A stretch of DNA of 64,000 nucleotides from Paracamarosporium sp. OC-R06-R3 (lineage: Eukaryota; Ascomycota; Dothideomycetes; Pleosporales; Didymosphaeriaceae), in assembly GCA_019828545.1 (NCBI GenBank), contig JACVRA010000113.1:124001-188000 (forward strand), read 5' to 3'. Under the pieces are notes generated by a model. The model saw nothing but the letters and a program-made list of their open reading frames with translations, was not told the DNA's origin and did no database searches. A program made the position numbers and the translations under genes. This document shows positions 46,204 to 57,429 of this stretch, one piece after another. Position 1 is the stretch's first letter; each line of letters starts with the position of its first letter.

Positions 46204-47225
46204 TCACAAGCTCGTAACCATGCTAAACATTATCCCACTCATTATGAGAAGAGCTTCCCGATATCTTATGCTCATTGTCTGGGCTTCGTTGCCAACTTGA
46301 CCCTCAGCTACACCTCCGGGAGGTGTACCGCCATTCCCATTAGCTATTCCAGGTCCACCAATCTGACCACCATCGTCTCTTGGTGCCGTCTCAATCGCGA
46401 TGTCTTGAAAAGGCTGGCCTGGCGGGTTGTTCACGCTATTGACAAGAGCAGTGAAGTTCATCATGCCATTCGAGATCATGTCGCAGCTCATGCGGCCACC
46501 ATTCGTGCTTAGGGGGCCCGGCGCGGGCTTGGTAAGGAGCTGTTTCGCACTGGGAAACTGCGGGATGCTGTTCGTGACAGATATGGGCAGGTTGAATACG
46601 CTGTAAAAGTCACTGCCGTTCAGACGGAAGTTCTGGTGAATTGAGATGTTATAGTCGCCCCTCGCTGTGGTTCCAATGTCTTCTTTGCCGTCACCCACCA
46701 GACAATCAGGCCATTCGAAATTGATATGTTTCACCGTTTGTCCTGGCTCTTGGTTCATGATATCGGCAAGCGGTGGCGTCGTGGTTGTAATATTGGATAT
46801 TGTGAAGTTTTTGGAGAGCGTGTTACTAGTTAAAAACATAGTAAAGTTGAATACCTGCGTGAGCGGATCGCTGATATCCTTCGGCGGGACTGGTAGTTTC
46901 CCATCTCCAGAAACATCGATTGCGACGTGCAAGAAGTCGCCGCCCATCGGGGTGAAAGGTTGGGGCTATTGGACATCAGTAAAGCTTGTCATAAAGTCAT
47001 CATGAACCTTACAGCTAAGATTATTCCCAACCCAGGCGTAAATATCCGTCCGTTCACGATGTTGAACGCGCTCGTGTCGGGTTGTCCATTGTTGTTCCCA
47101 TTGCCATTCTGCCGCGCCATTACACGATGTCTGTTCCCCCACTGCCCTAGCATCTGCGCATCCCCGCCCTCCCATAGTAAGCCGAGCGCCAGTATAGAAC
47201 GTAGCATAGAAGGTAACCCAATCAT
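46204..47225 (-). CDS. Secreted, probably GPI-anchored glycoprotein of unknown function
   Basis: Two exons, 47225-47013 and 46965-46204 (47-bp intron), giving 324 residues. The N-terminus is a signal peptide (MIGLPSMLRSILALGLLW). At least six N-glycosylation sequons are visible (NFTM, NFTI, NITT, NISI, NGSD, NFTA). Two Cys, in PDCLVG and MSCDMI, could form a disulphide. A Gly/Asn/Pro-rich linker (about 270-300) leads to a terminal hydrophobic stretch (ALLIMSGIMFSMVTSL) that ends the protein, as in GPI-anchor signals. I do not recognise a named domain; the body looks beta-rich. Likely on the plasma membrane or in the cell wall. Confidence 0.8.
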
Positions 47226-49757
47226 TGCTCAACAACGATGGCACATTCTCTCGCGCCAGCGAGGAGCCAAAAACAACGATGCGGGATGGTGAGGATGAGA
47301 GTTAGAATGGGGCAGGGTGCAGCTTGAGTAGCAGAGGATCATGGCATCAAGAGTGCCATGCGTCGTCGCGGGCCGGCCGGTTGCCTAAGCTTCGTGCATG
47401 ACATGCTCAGGGAACGGTGATCAGGCATCGCTTGTGTCCGTGCCAGCCAAGGGACATGCCTGGGTTGGCTAAATGGACAGCAGGCTCTCAGTGGTGGACT
47501 TTAGAGAACTGATGGGCGGGTTGGACTTATGAGACGTGGGGTGTGAGAGGAATGCTTGCAGTCGATCCGTATATCGCAGGGTTCATTGGTTTGCCAGCGG
47601 AAATGGCTAAGCTTGATCAGGCAAGCAGGATCCGGTGCAATCAAGTTTTCCCAAAATCATGATTGTTACGCGAAATTTGCATCGTCCGATTTTGCTACAT
47701 GACATCGAGGGATTTTCCCAGGTACCATGCTCAACCAACATCCTATAGCAACCTTAGTTATCTTTTTCGGTTCTTGACCCACTGGTCTCATTCATGTCCA
47801 GGAGCTTCGAAAAGCACCCTACTTGAAATATTATCCTGTACCTATACCACTAGTTCCCTAAATCTTCGGAACGCGGATAGTTAATCTTCACATTTCAGTG
47901 CGTGAAGACGTCGGAGTTGAATTGATTTGGTACGAGGTGACCGTAATCTCGGGGCGTGAAATTGCCAATTACCGCCATTAAACGGCTCGATTTAAAGAAG
48001 AGTTTATTTCTTTGTAGCGAGTGATCCGCCACCAGTTCCAGTTTTCGATGAAGCCACCAAGCCTAACGCCAAGTGCTCTTTTATACAGAAGAGCCTGCGT
48101 CAAGAGCATTCACAAATCTGCTGCTATTAAGAACTTTCTCTAGTAAGACTTTAAGTGAAGGCAAAGGTCTTCAGAATCATGGGCGGGGTTGAAGAGCCAG
48201 GGTAAACGTGCAAATATGTTCCAAGCTTAACATTTCGTACGACCTTGAAGAACACGGAAATTTGAATTTGGACGTTTGATTCTTGATCAAGGCGATTCGT
48301 GGATCCCTAATTATGTCGGCATTCATTGGTCCTGTCAATACTTGGTCTGAAAAGTTCGCTTTTCTTCAGGACGTTAATCGCACCTTCCACAGTACTTTGC
48401 ACGATCAGTGGTGTTATGGTATCATCTTGAAGAGACCGCTCTCAAAAGCTTTGGGCATTCAGTCAATTTCCCTCAAGGTGAGGTGCCTATTCTAATCATG
48501 AGTTCAAAGAACATCTGGAAGTTATTTCAATTATTATATCTAAGGCTGGGCTGGTCCTAGGATGTAGTATAGACGGCCTTCTCTACATGGGGTTGGATCT
48601 AACTATTTGGGGAAGTTCGTCTGATGGAAATGGTGGGTGCCATAACTATCATGGTGTATACACAGTTGTACAGATAGCGCATACACTTATTACGGATTCT
48701 TCGAGGATGAGCGGACCTGACGAGATGCCAAACCATGCGTGCTTCAAAGACCTTACCGAAAACATGACTATGGACGTTTGGTATGGTTCGCACTAAAAGC
48801 TGGTCATGTACTTACAAGCAAGCGCCACGAATGAACCAAGAAAAGATTAAACATTTTCCTATATAGAAACCCCGTACCGTCGAAGAAAGACGAACAGCGG
48901 TTTTCAACAACCACAACAGGCAGCACTAGCGCCGCGCTAACCCACCCAAACGTGTTGCACCCAGGAGCACATTCACATTCCCATAGTATTCCAATCCACC
49001 CTCTTTAATCCGAGCCTAAATCTCCCTCAGAGATTTAAGCACCCGGCCTTCAACTCACAATCTCGAAAATTAAAATAAGAGCAACCGATTTCCACGCCAT
49101 TTCGTTGGCACATACACCGTTTTTCTCCTACCAACAAAGTACCCATCACCACTCTCCTACTACACTCACAGCGCTACATCCCAAACTCCGGGGCTCATAC
49201 TATCGGAAAACAAGCATATCTTAGACACGCCCATTCCGAGCCTCTCACACCACACTCGTACCTTCCCAAACGGGTAACCGTCGAAGTCTGCGCAATTAAG
49301 CTTAATACCTTAATTTCGCTGGCGCGGGTGGCAAAATGTTTATGTTTGGGGGCGAAAGCGAAAAACGACAGGCAGATGAGTAGAACGTAGGAGCAATGAA
49401 AGCGATGAGATTCCGATACACACGAAAGCACACAAGGGCAATGGTGCTGCTAGTCAAGCCAGTTCGGTGGGATTGCTAACCAATTGAATGCTACATAAAT
49501 TGAAGGGTATCTGTAAATACATTGCTAGCACAAGCACACCATGTATAGCGAAAACGAAACCTGCCAGGTATACTCCAAAGTCGAAGCTTAGAATGTTCAT
49601 GAACAGAATCGACAGTGTGACCGCCCGCCAATATCCCCTATCGCGCCAAGGCGCAAGATCAGCGAAATTGCGTATAAATAGATCTCGTTAAGGATCGTCG
49701 ATCTTCATGTTGACATCATTATGATAAAATTATTTTAATTTTGAGTCGTGGTTTGCA
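47226..49757. other. Intergenic region (2.5 kb)
   Basis: Promoter of the glycoprotein gene at the left and 3' end of the patatin-like gene at the right. The centre is AT-leaning and has only short frames. No gene, tRNA or repeat is supported. Confidence 0.5.
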
Positions 49758-51700
49758 TCAACGTCTGAATTCCGGTTTCCTTGACATATTGATGGGTGGT
49801 GGTCCATCCGTGTCTGGATACGGTAGTGGCGCGCCAGGAGGTGGTCTGGGCAACGCCGAAGTTGGAGGCGGTAGTGTCGGTGGACCAGTCAGGTTTGCTG
49901 GTCTCGGTCCATCCTCAAACGGTGTCTTTGGTGGCCTTGGAGGTGGATTACTCTGATATGGTTCTTCAAAGCTCAGCCGTGGTGAATTGTGTGCTGAGCC
50001 TACTGTGAATTGCTCGCCCGATCTGCGGTTAGGATTGGCGAGTTCACCAGAGTGACGTGGACCTAGATCTGAGTTGACAGGCTCAGGATATTCGTCGGAA
50101 GCTAGCACGGTAAATTTGTCGTTATCTGATGAGCGGCGGTAGGCAGGATGGAGCAGAATGTTAGGTTCCTGTTGGTACGAGTAGAAATCAGGAGCAACGT
50201 CCTCCGCGGGAAGCTCAACAGCTAATGGCGAAGCATCCGGTACCGTGGGAAGAGAACGTTCATGAGGGTTCTTGAGTTGTGGTACTGAACCGCCGCGTGG
50301 TGATAGACCCTTCTCCGCTCTTTCCCACCTCAACTTGGCAAAGTAAATCCTCGCAAGCTTCGAAGCGGAGTCGAGCGTCTTGGATTGGACTTCTTTATCC
50401 CCCAAATACATACGGGTGCTGGAGCTAATCTCGGCTAGGCGATTCCACTCGTTCATACCAAATTCCCCAACACCAATGTTGACATTGAGCCGATAGTAAT
50501 TCTCCGGGTTGACCTGTCGCTTGGCCAGATGATCCTTCATCGACTGATGAATTTTTTCGCAATCTTCGATCTTACTGATTAGTCTCCGCCTGGCCTCGGC
50601 AAAATCCCCAATGCCGCTCGAGACGAATCCCTCCCACCAAAGATGTGCCTGTTGATTTGTTCCCTCTGGTCTTTTGCCTGTACCGATGCTGATAAAGACG
50701 CCCACGTCGCGACCGGGCCATTCGTTGCATACTGCTTCGTCGAGAATCATTGGTGCAGGGTTATACTTCCCGACACCTTCGTCAAGGAAAACCGACTGCC
50801 CGACCTGGATAGGCTTGAAGGCAAGTGCCGTTGCACACGTCGCACGGCCAGCCTGCCATATGGTAGCATTTGGCTCCACTGACGTCTCTTTCCGCGAGTC
50901 GTAGGAGCGTAGGAGGATCTGCCCAGTACTGGCGTTCTTGGAGCCCCTGTAGACAGCGGTAATAGCGCTGCAAAAGTTAATATATGCAATCTTGCACATT
51001 CAGTATCCTACTTACGTCTTGGTGCGCTCCTCTCTGTTGTCATAAAGCCGCGCATTCGGGTTGCCCCATTTCAAAGCAGCTATCCGTGGGTTTACCGGGG
51101 TCATGCCAATCTGGCTGTACCTGCTGGATGTGCTCGCGCTTCGCTCCATCCTATTGGGGTAGGCGCTGCCCGGCGTCATTGGTGTGCGCAGATCTGCTTT
51201 GGAGGACATTGCATTCTCGCTATCGTTTCCCTCATCGTCGTAGACGGTGTGTTCTCGCACGCACTCCATGATTGCGTCTTCGAGCTTCGATGCCTTGAAT
51301 AGCGTATGTCGGTAGGGGATGCCGGCAAAGGTCTTGTCTGTTTCGAAGACTCTTTTTGTCATGCGCACATAGACGTCTTTGCATGTCTCGACGTCCATAC
51401 GCAGGCGTCCCAGCATGATGGCGATCAGGCCGCCGGTGCCGGTGCCTCCGATGAGGTCGAAGTGATCGCATGGTTTTGGGATTTCGTGTCGCTTCGGGGC
51501 TCTTCCCTCTGTCTCGACGAAGGTTCGGTGCATGAGTTCCTGGAGAATGATGAGCATCGAGTAGCCGCGCACGCCTCCGCCATCTGCCCCGCGTCAGTGC
51601 CCGATGCCTCAGGTTGGGGGTTCGGATACTTACCTAGTGAAAGGACGCGCAGCGGCGGGCCCTTTGTGGTATCCTTGCGCCGGATGCCGTTGGTCGACAT
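49758..51700 (-). CDS. Patatin-like phospholipase family protein, catalytic Ser replaced by Gly
   Basis: Three exons on the minus strand: 51700-51634, 51583-51016 and 50967-49758, giving 614 residues. The patatin fold is clear. The oxyanion loop DGGGVRGYS is at residues 23-31, split by the first intron. The nucleophile elbow reads IGGTGTGGLIAIMLGRLRM where GTSTG is expected, so residue 71 is Gly (codon GGC, 51440-51438). The acid motif is LDEGVGKYNP instead of DGG/DGA. The C-terminal 200 residues are Pro/Ser-rich and disordered. Canonical patatins are Ser-Asp dyad lipid acyl hydrolases. Without Ser71 this may be a pseudoenzyme or may use another residue. It is divergent from the MOSC gene. 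Confidence 0.9.
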
Positions 51701-52466
51701 GTTGTCGAGGCGTGTGGGTGTGAGGGCGGACGGCTGCGAGTTGGCGGTGTTTGGGACGCTGTGAGTCGGCGAAGTGCGTGTCAGCGCCAGACGCGCGCCG
51801 CCGTTGGAGTGACTGTTGTTCGGCGCGGGGCTGTATTCAGCTGGAGCTATCGGGGCAGGTTGGCAGCGAGGCTGACTGTTGGAAAAGCGCGCCGGAAGCG
51901 CTCAGCAGAAGATGCAGGGAGGATGGTCGCAAGGTGCAGAGTCGCAGTCGACTTTTCACGGGCACTGGCATTCACCCTCGGCCAGGGTTGGGCATGCCTG
52001 TGACGTTGCGGCCAAGCCCCACACCCGCTGCCGAACCGCTGCAGTTGCGAGGCTGCGCCACAACGCCACAACGCCACCTCGGCCCTCCCTCGTCCACAGA
52101 CCGCCTCCATCGCTTTCGGGCGGCGAATTTTCCACAACTCGCTGCCATCTTCGCCCCTGCAGCGGATGTGCCGTGGCCCGCTCCCAGGAACGCCCACGGG
52201 CACCAACCAACTGGCCCTTCACCGTCGTCACGCGGACTGCCCTCGCTTTCCCCGAGAACGACCACCCGTAAACCATGACCAACATCGGCTGCGGATGACA
52301 GCCCCGCCCAATCTCTCCCATTTATGACTAACCCCACGTCCACCTCGGCTGTCGCGGTGAAAGCCGGCCGCTTACACGTCGGCGCCTTGCGAAACCCTAT
52401 CCTAGGGCTTGCCTTTGTTCTACTCACAACCGTCTTGCCTGTGCTTTGGGCTGCCTCTACGTCACC
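51701..52466. other. Divergent promoter of patatin-like and MOSC genes
   Basis: GC-rich stretch with overlapping chance frames on both strands. A CCAAT box lies at 52308-52312, about 155 bp upstream of the MOSC start codon. No gene supported. Confidence 0.5.
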
Positions 52467-53723
52467 ATGTCCCACATTTTATCCCCTGCCCAAAGCCTCG
52501 TCGTTGCGATAGCTCTCTTCTTGGTGTACCGGCTATCCCTCCTCTTGCGGACAAAGTCTACCCAGGCGAAGCCGTTGAAAATAAGCGAGGTATTGCTGCA
52601 TGCTTCGCCCTGTCCAGGTCTCTGTGTTACTGATGACACGTGCGTCCACAGATATATGTATATCCTATCAAGTCTCTTCGCCCAACCAAGCTCAAGTCAG
52701 CTCTTGCGACAAAGTATGGCTTTGAACATGACCGTATGTAGATTGTGCCTTGCCGTGCTCCATACTGGTCATGTCCTAACATCCACAGGCATCTTCATGT
52801 TACTCCACGTCACCCCAGAAGGCGGGTACAAGAACATGGCCGTCGGTCGATACCCCGACATGACTCAGTTCCTCACCAACATCGAAGATCGTAAAGATGG
52901 AAAAGGAGTCGTCAATGTCACCTTCAGAGCATTTGGCAACGAAGAAAAGTCAAAAACACTAAGCGTCCCTCTCAGCCCAGACACAGAGAAACTGGCTCCG
53001 TTCAATGTAGACATGCATGGAAGCCCGACCGCAGCCTTTAGGATGCCCGATGAGTATAACACATGGTTTTCAGATTGCTTTGGCTACAGAGTAGTGCTTG
53101 TATACCTAGGCCAAAACAAGCGTAAAGTGCTTTGGAAGGATATGGTCCAGACGCAGAGCGCTTCTTTACTGGGTCGACTTCTACCGTTTAGCTCCGTCAT
53201 ACCGCAAACCCCTCAGATCACCTTTGCCGACTGCGCTCCATACCTAGTTGTATCTTCTACCTCGCTTGACAACGTTTCCTCGCGGCTTGACCCAGATGAG
53301 CCTATGGACGTTACTAAATTTCGTCCCAACATTGTCTTATCCGGCGCTGACAAGGCTTGGGAAGAGGACTACTGGAGTAGAGTAAGTATTGGCGGTATAG
53401 AACTCATGATGAAGCACAACTGCGTGCGTTGCGCTAGCCTCAATGTCGACTACGAGACAGGCAAACCAGGAACCGGCGCAGCAGGGCAAGTCCTGAAAAA
53501 GCTACAGAAAGATCGCAGAATCGACAAAGGCGCTAAGTGGAGCCCCGTGTTTGGTCGGTACGCTTTTTGGAATGGGAGATACAACGAATACGTCTTCAAG
53601 GTTGGAGACGAGGCCGTCGTGACCGAACTCAACAAGGACAGGACAGTCTTTAGTAAGGCAACCCCTCCAAAGCTCGATAGTTATGATGTACTGATATCAG
53701 TAGACTGGCCCGGCCTCGAATGA
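52467..53723 (+). CDS. Membrane-anchored MOSC (mARC-like) molybdenum cofactor protein
   Basis: Three exons: 52467-52589, 52652-52733 and 52789-53723, giving 379 residues. Residues 10-28 are an N-terminal membrane anchor (SLVVAIALFLVYRLSLLL). The MOSC beta-barrel N-terminal domain opens with ISEIYVYPIKSLRPTKL. The C-terminal MOSC domain has FRPNIVLSG and NCVRCASLNVDYETG, where Cys280/Cys283 match the conserved CxRC of mARC/YcbX proteins that binds the Mo centre. mARC enzymes sit on the outer mitochondrial membrane and reduce N-hydroxylated compounds with cytochrome b5 and its reductase. The anchor and domain order fit that, but localisation is inferred. Confidence 0.9.
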   Translation: MSHILSPAQSLVVAIALFLVYRLSLLLRTKSTQAKPLKISEVLLHASPCPGLCVTDDTCVHRYMYILSSLFAQPSSSQLLRQSMALNMTVCRLCLAVLHTGHVLTSTGIFMLLHVTPEGGYKNMAVGRYPDMTQFLTNIEDRKDGKGVVNVTFRAFGNEEKSKTLSVPLSPDTEKLAPFNVDMHGSPTAAFRMPDEYNTWFSDCFGYRVVLVYLGQNKRKVLWKDMVQTQSASLLGRLLPFSSVIPQTPQITFADCAPYLVVSSTSLDNVSSRLDPDEPMDVTKFRPNIVLSGADKAWEEDYWSRVSIGGIELMMKHNCVRCASLNVDYETGKPGTGAAGQVLKKLQKDRRIDKGAKWSPVFGRYAFWNGRYNEYVFKVGDEAVVTELNKDRTVFSKATPPKLDSYDVLISVDWPGLE

Positions 53724-54288
53724 GGCAGCGAGTTTTGTTTTTCGCACACTAACGGGCGAGCCGGATGCGCGTGAGTATGTTAGCATTTATGTCACACAGT
53801 ACAGGCACATATACAGGCCCGACCTAGCGCAGTCCTTAAACGGCTAATGTGCTGAGTCTTTCGTGCGAGTACAAGGTCATTCATCACAAGAGACTTTCGA
53901 AAGCTCTTATATATGTAGCGTAATAGTAGATCGTAGACGAAATAGATGACCATCCTTACCTTGCACCACCTCCTATTTCTAATCCTTCTCTAACAGGGGG
54001 TCAATAGTCCGAGGTCGGCCCCAACTACATGCTAGGGGCCGATTTACACGTCGAAATCCTCTCACCTTCTGGCTCACTGACGTACTAAATCTCACCTTTC
54101 AACATGGATTTAGCTCTCTTTCGCCGCACTAACTTCATTGGGGTTAGTCCCAGTCGGCGATAGTCGATCATTGCGGCCGCACTCCACCATCAGTCAGTCA
54201 TCTCTCGTCTACATAAAAAACATGGCGGGTCCGCGCGGCTATCACCGATCGTCCCCGCACTTCTGCAGACAGGCTCCCTCCTCTCAGA
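53724..54288. other. Intergenic region upstream of the double-zinc-cluster regulator
   Basis: MOSC 3' end and promoter of the regulator. It contains a short upstream reading frame (54222-54302) that overlaps the regulator's start codon. Nothing else seen. Confidence 0.5.
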
Positions 54289-54302
54289 ATGCCCACACGT
54301 GA
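54222..54302 (+). other. Upstream reading frame overlapping the regulator start
   Basis: A 26-codon frame begins at ATG 54222 and ends at a TGA 13 nt into the regulator's coding sequence, in a different frame. If the transcript starts before 54222 it would reduce initiation at 54289. A TACATAAAAA box right before it could instead be a TATA element placing the transcript start after it. Confidence 0.35.
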
Positions 54303-56250
54303 AATTCAAACTTGTACCCGCTGCAAGAACTCCAAACGACGTTGTGATAAGCTCAAACCGAGCTGTTCGCGGTGCCAGCGCGCGGGCGAAACTTGTGTCT
54401 ACTCCGAAACCCCATCAAAAGAACATTTCACTCATTACAAGAATGGACTGCTGAGTCCTTCAACGAGCAGCCACTCGAGTCCTCTTGAGAAAGAGCCGGC
54501 GCCGGAAAGGACCATCAAGAGACGGGACCGCGCGACTCTGTCTTGTACGAGGTGTCACCGGTTGAAGGTTAAATGCGACAAGAGACAGCCATGTTGTAGC
54601 CGGTGTGCTCGGCTGGGATATGGAAGGGACTGCGTGTATACGCACAAGGTGCAGTTTCCACCATCGGTGGGTCCCTTCGTAGTGGATGGGGATGATGCGG
54701 AGACGATTGTGAGCCTTTGGTTCCTGCGGAAGCGAGGTTCGAGCCATTGGAAAGCTCTGTTGAGTAGGGTGAGTGGAATGCCTATCCTACGTATGGAGAT
54801 GCTGAAGCACGGTAGCTTGAATCGCTCTCTGGCCTTGGCGAACCGCCTTTCCAATGGGTAAGTGATAGCGTGTAACCTGCTCTTGCAATGTATAACCGGT
54901 TCGTAAGCTTACTAGAGTTAGCTATCGATGTCGGTCCGCGCGCACATGGTAGGCGACTGCAGTAAAGACCTTTCTCTCCCAGGCAATTTCCCGTTCGGTT
55001 CCTTAGAATCCACCCCGTATCGATCACCACCAGAAGTGCGCACTCTTTTGGAAAGCCATCGGCAAATGGCTTCTTCCTACCTGGACAGATATCTCGCTTT
55101 ATATCACAGCACGCAATTGTTCGATAATTCAAAGTTTCAGACCGAGGTACATCGATTTTGGCAATCTCCGGAGAACTTCGATCTTGGTTGGCTTGCTCAG
55201 TACCTTGCCGTCCTCGGACTGGGTGCATCGGCTGCAGGTGTTGACGACAAGGTCGCTGCTGAGTTGTTTTTTGCCAGCGAAGCCTGTCTCGCCCAGACAC
55301 CCTACATGTTTCGTCCTACTGTGGCCAATATCCGAACCTTATTCTTGCACGTTCAAGCTAAGCAGGCTTGCTACGCTACCTGCTGGGCCCTGGACGCATG
55401 TTGGAACATTGTTGGACTCATTGTGCGCCTATCTATCATGATGGGGTTGCATCGAAGTTGGATGGTCGAGCCGGACGAGATGCCCATGATTTTCGAGGAG
55501 CGGGAGCAGCGCAAACGTTTATGGAATGCCGTCGTGAAGATGGACATTCAAACATCTCTTGTTACTGGACAGGCATCTCCACTACCGACTGATGCTTTCT
55601 TAGCGAACGCCCTCGACAGCATACAGGGTCCGTGTGATAACAGCTGCGATCTCATACCGGCTTCATATCCTCTCATATATGAAATTCTTACCAGGCTTAA
55701 TACCAGTATGGACATGATATCATACGAAGAGGTTGTACAGTATGATACAGAATTACGTCGGATCATGCGGCTCGCTATTGCAGCTGCGGAAAACCAAAAC
55801 TATGTGGTACGCACGACAACAGATATTTTCTTCCGGCGAGTGCTCATGGTACTACATCGGTTTCATGCCTTGGATCCGAACGCTCCGAATCTATATCCTA
55901 CTTCATACTGGTCTTCGCTTGAATGTTGCCTCGCACTGATTGTGCATCACCGGTCGCTGTCGTCGAATTGCGGTTCGTTGCCAAACAACGTCCACCTCAT
56001 TGCTCGCCCATTTATGTTGGACTTCTTCGCAGCCGCAATGACCACGTGTATACATCTTCTATCCACCGATGCGCCACTATCCGCTGCCATCGGCTCAGAG
56101 AATACAATTCCTCCTCGTCGAACCATCTTGGATACCATCGAATCATGTCTGGAAATATTCGCCAAGGAGAGTGGCCAATCTGTCTGTTTCGGCACTGGAT
56201 ATCGTTTACTGAGTGTTGTGTACGGGTTAATTCCCAAGCAGTCGACATAA
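54289..56250 (+). CDS. Transcription factor with two tandem Zn2Cys6 clusters
   Basis: Two exons, 54289-54857 and 54963-56250 (105-bp intron), giving 618 residues. The acceptor at 54962 is the one I found that keeps frame without a stop. Cluster one has Cys at 9, 12, 19, 26, 29 and 36 (CTRCKNSKRRCDKLKPSCSR). Cluster two has Cys at 86, 89, 96, 103 (or 102), 106 and 115 (CTRCHRLKVKCDKRQPCCSR). They are separated by a Ser-rich linker and basic TIKRRDR. The fungal-specific domain follows from about 220, including IVGLIVRLSIMMGLHRSW and REQRKRLWNAVVKMD. Most Zn2Cys6 factors have one cluster and dimerise; two in one chain suggests DNA binding as a monomer or on longer sites. Targets are unknown. Confidence 0.9.
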
Positions 56251-56651
56251 GCACGCACAGCAAGCTAACCTAGGATGTGCGACATTGGCAAGCCTCACCA
56301 TCTTGTAGTACACAGGCGCGGCTGTCTTGGAGGGTGGCCTACCTACTCCTAGTCTATCACAAAAGGGCGATATATGTGAATAGTAATACTTCAAACTATG
56401 TGGATGATGGAGTTCTATCTCTTTCAGAATAGGAAATGGGAAAGTAATCATATTGCACACGCCCTCATGCCAAGGTGACGTAAGGGAGAGACAGCGGTTT
56501 GGTCTATAGTTACCCGCCTACTGGCTCTAGATGTATGACTGCCCAAATACCTTCGCATATCTACCATTGGGGCAGTAGGAGGTTCGAATTCTGTGTAGTT
56601 TGAACATATAGCAGATAGCTAACAACATTCAGTTTCAAACTCATTTTCCAC
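56251..56651. other. Convergent intergenic stretch
   Basis: 3' ends of the regulator and the RapZ-C-like gene. A GGTTCGAATTC resembling a tRNA T-loop lies near 56582, but no cloverleaf forms around it. No gene. Confidence 0.5.
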
Positions 56652-57429
56652 TTACAAAGCATCTCCAGGATGCCTCACTCGATGCACATGGTTCACATGC
56701 ACAGTCGTCACACCCCTCCTAAGCAATTTCTTCCGGATAATCTCACCCACCGCCACACACCTATGCGTCCCCCCAGGACAAGCCACCATCAGCAACAACG
56801 ACCCGGAACCCTGATCATAAGCGCTCATTATCAATCGCACGACTTCATCCCTACGACTCAATCAGCAAAAAGATTCCATCACCTACTACAAACAAGGGGA
56901 AAAAAACTCACAGATCGCTCATCCCCTCATCAAACTGCCTCACAACCTCCTGAATTGGTCTGCTCACGCCTGTGTATTGCACGGCCAGCGCAGGCGGCGG
57001 CGCAGGAAAGTGTGTCACGTCGAATGTGATCAGCGGTTGCATTCCCGTTGCGAGGAGAGCCTGCTCGTATAATGCGTGTGCAGTTACGTCTCCTGCTGCC
57101 ATTCGCGCCGTACTGTATGTTACGATGTGCGCGAGGCGCTGGGGCTGTCGTGCGAGGTTGTGTTCAAGGTTGCCTGGGGCGAAGTTCTGCATGGCGATGG
57201 CGCCAGGATGCAGGAGTGGTGGCTGTGGGTAGACGATAGGGAGTGGGTAGTGCATGAAGGGGACGACGGGTGGAGAATGAATGATCTCGACGCCAGGGTT
57301 GTGCACCTGGTGAACTGTTACGTGCTGTTGGTTTTGCATGATGATCCCTGGGTGGTGGACTTGGTGTTCGGTAACGTGCAGCTGGTTCTGGATGGCGAAG
57401 CCGGGTGGAGGGATAAAGTTGAATGCCAT
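56652..57429 (-). CDS. RapZ C-terminal-like domain protein
   Basis: Two exons, 57429-56912 and 56850-56652, giving 238 residues. The start is the first ATG in frame. The first 100 residues are Pro/His/Gln-rich with a repeated HVTxHQVHxPG unit and are probably disordered. The C-terminal domain begins with LAHIVTYSTARM and ITFDVTHFPAPP and ends with LLLMVACPGGTHRCVAVGE, followed by RGVTTVHVNHV. The CxGGxHR pattern and its position match the C-terminal domain of bacterial RapZ, which senses amino-sugar metabolites and binds RNA. The RapZ N-terminal kinase-like domain is absent. Fungal function is unknown; the family match is from motif recognition. Confidence 0.72.

Noticed and set aside
56540..56610. 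tRNA-like GGTTCGAATTC element
   Set aside because: The T-arm stem does not pair and no D-arm, anticodon arm or acceptor stem can be drawn.
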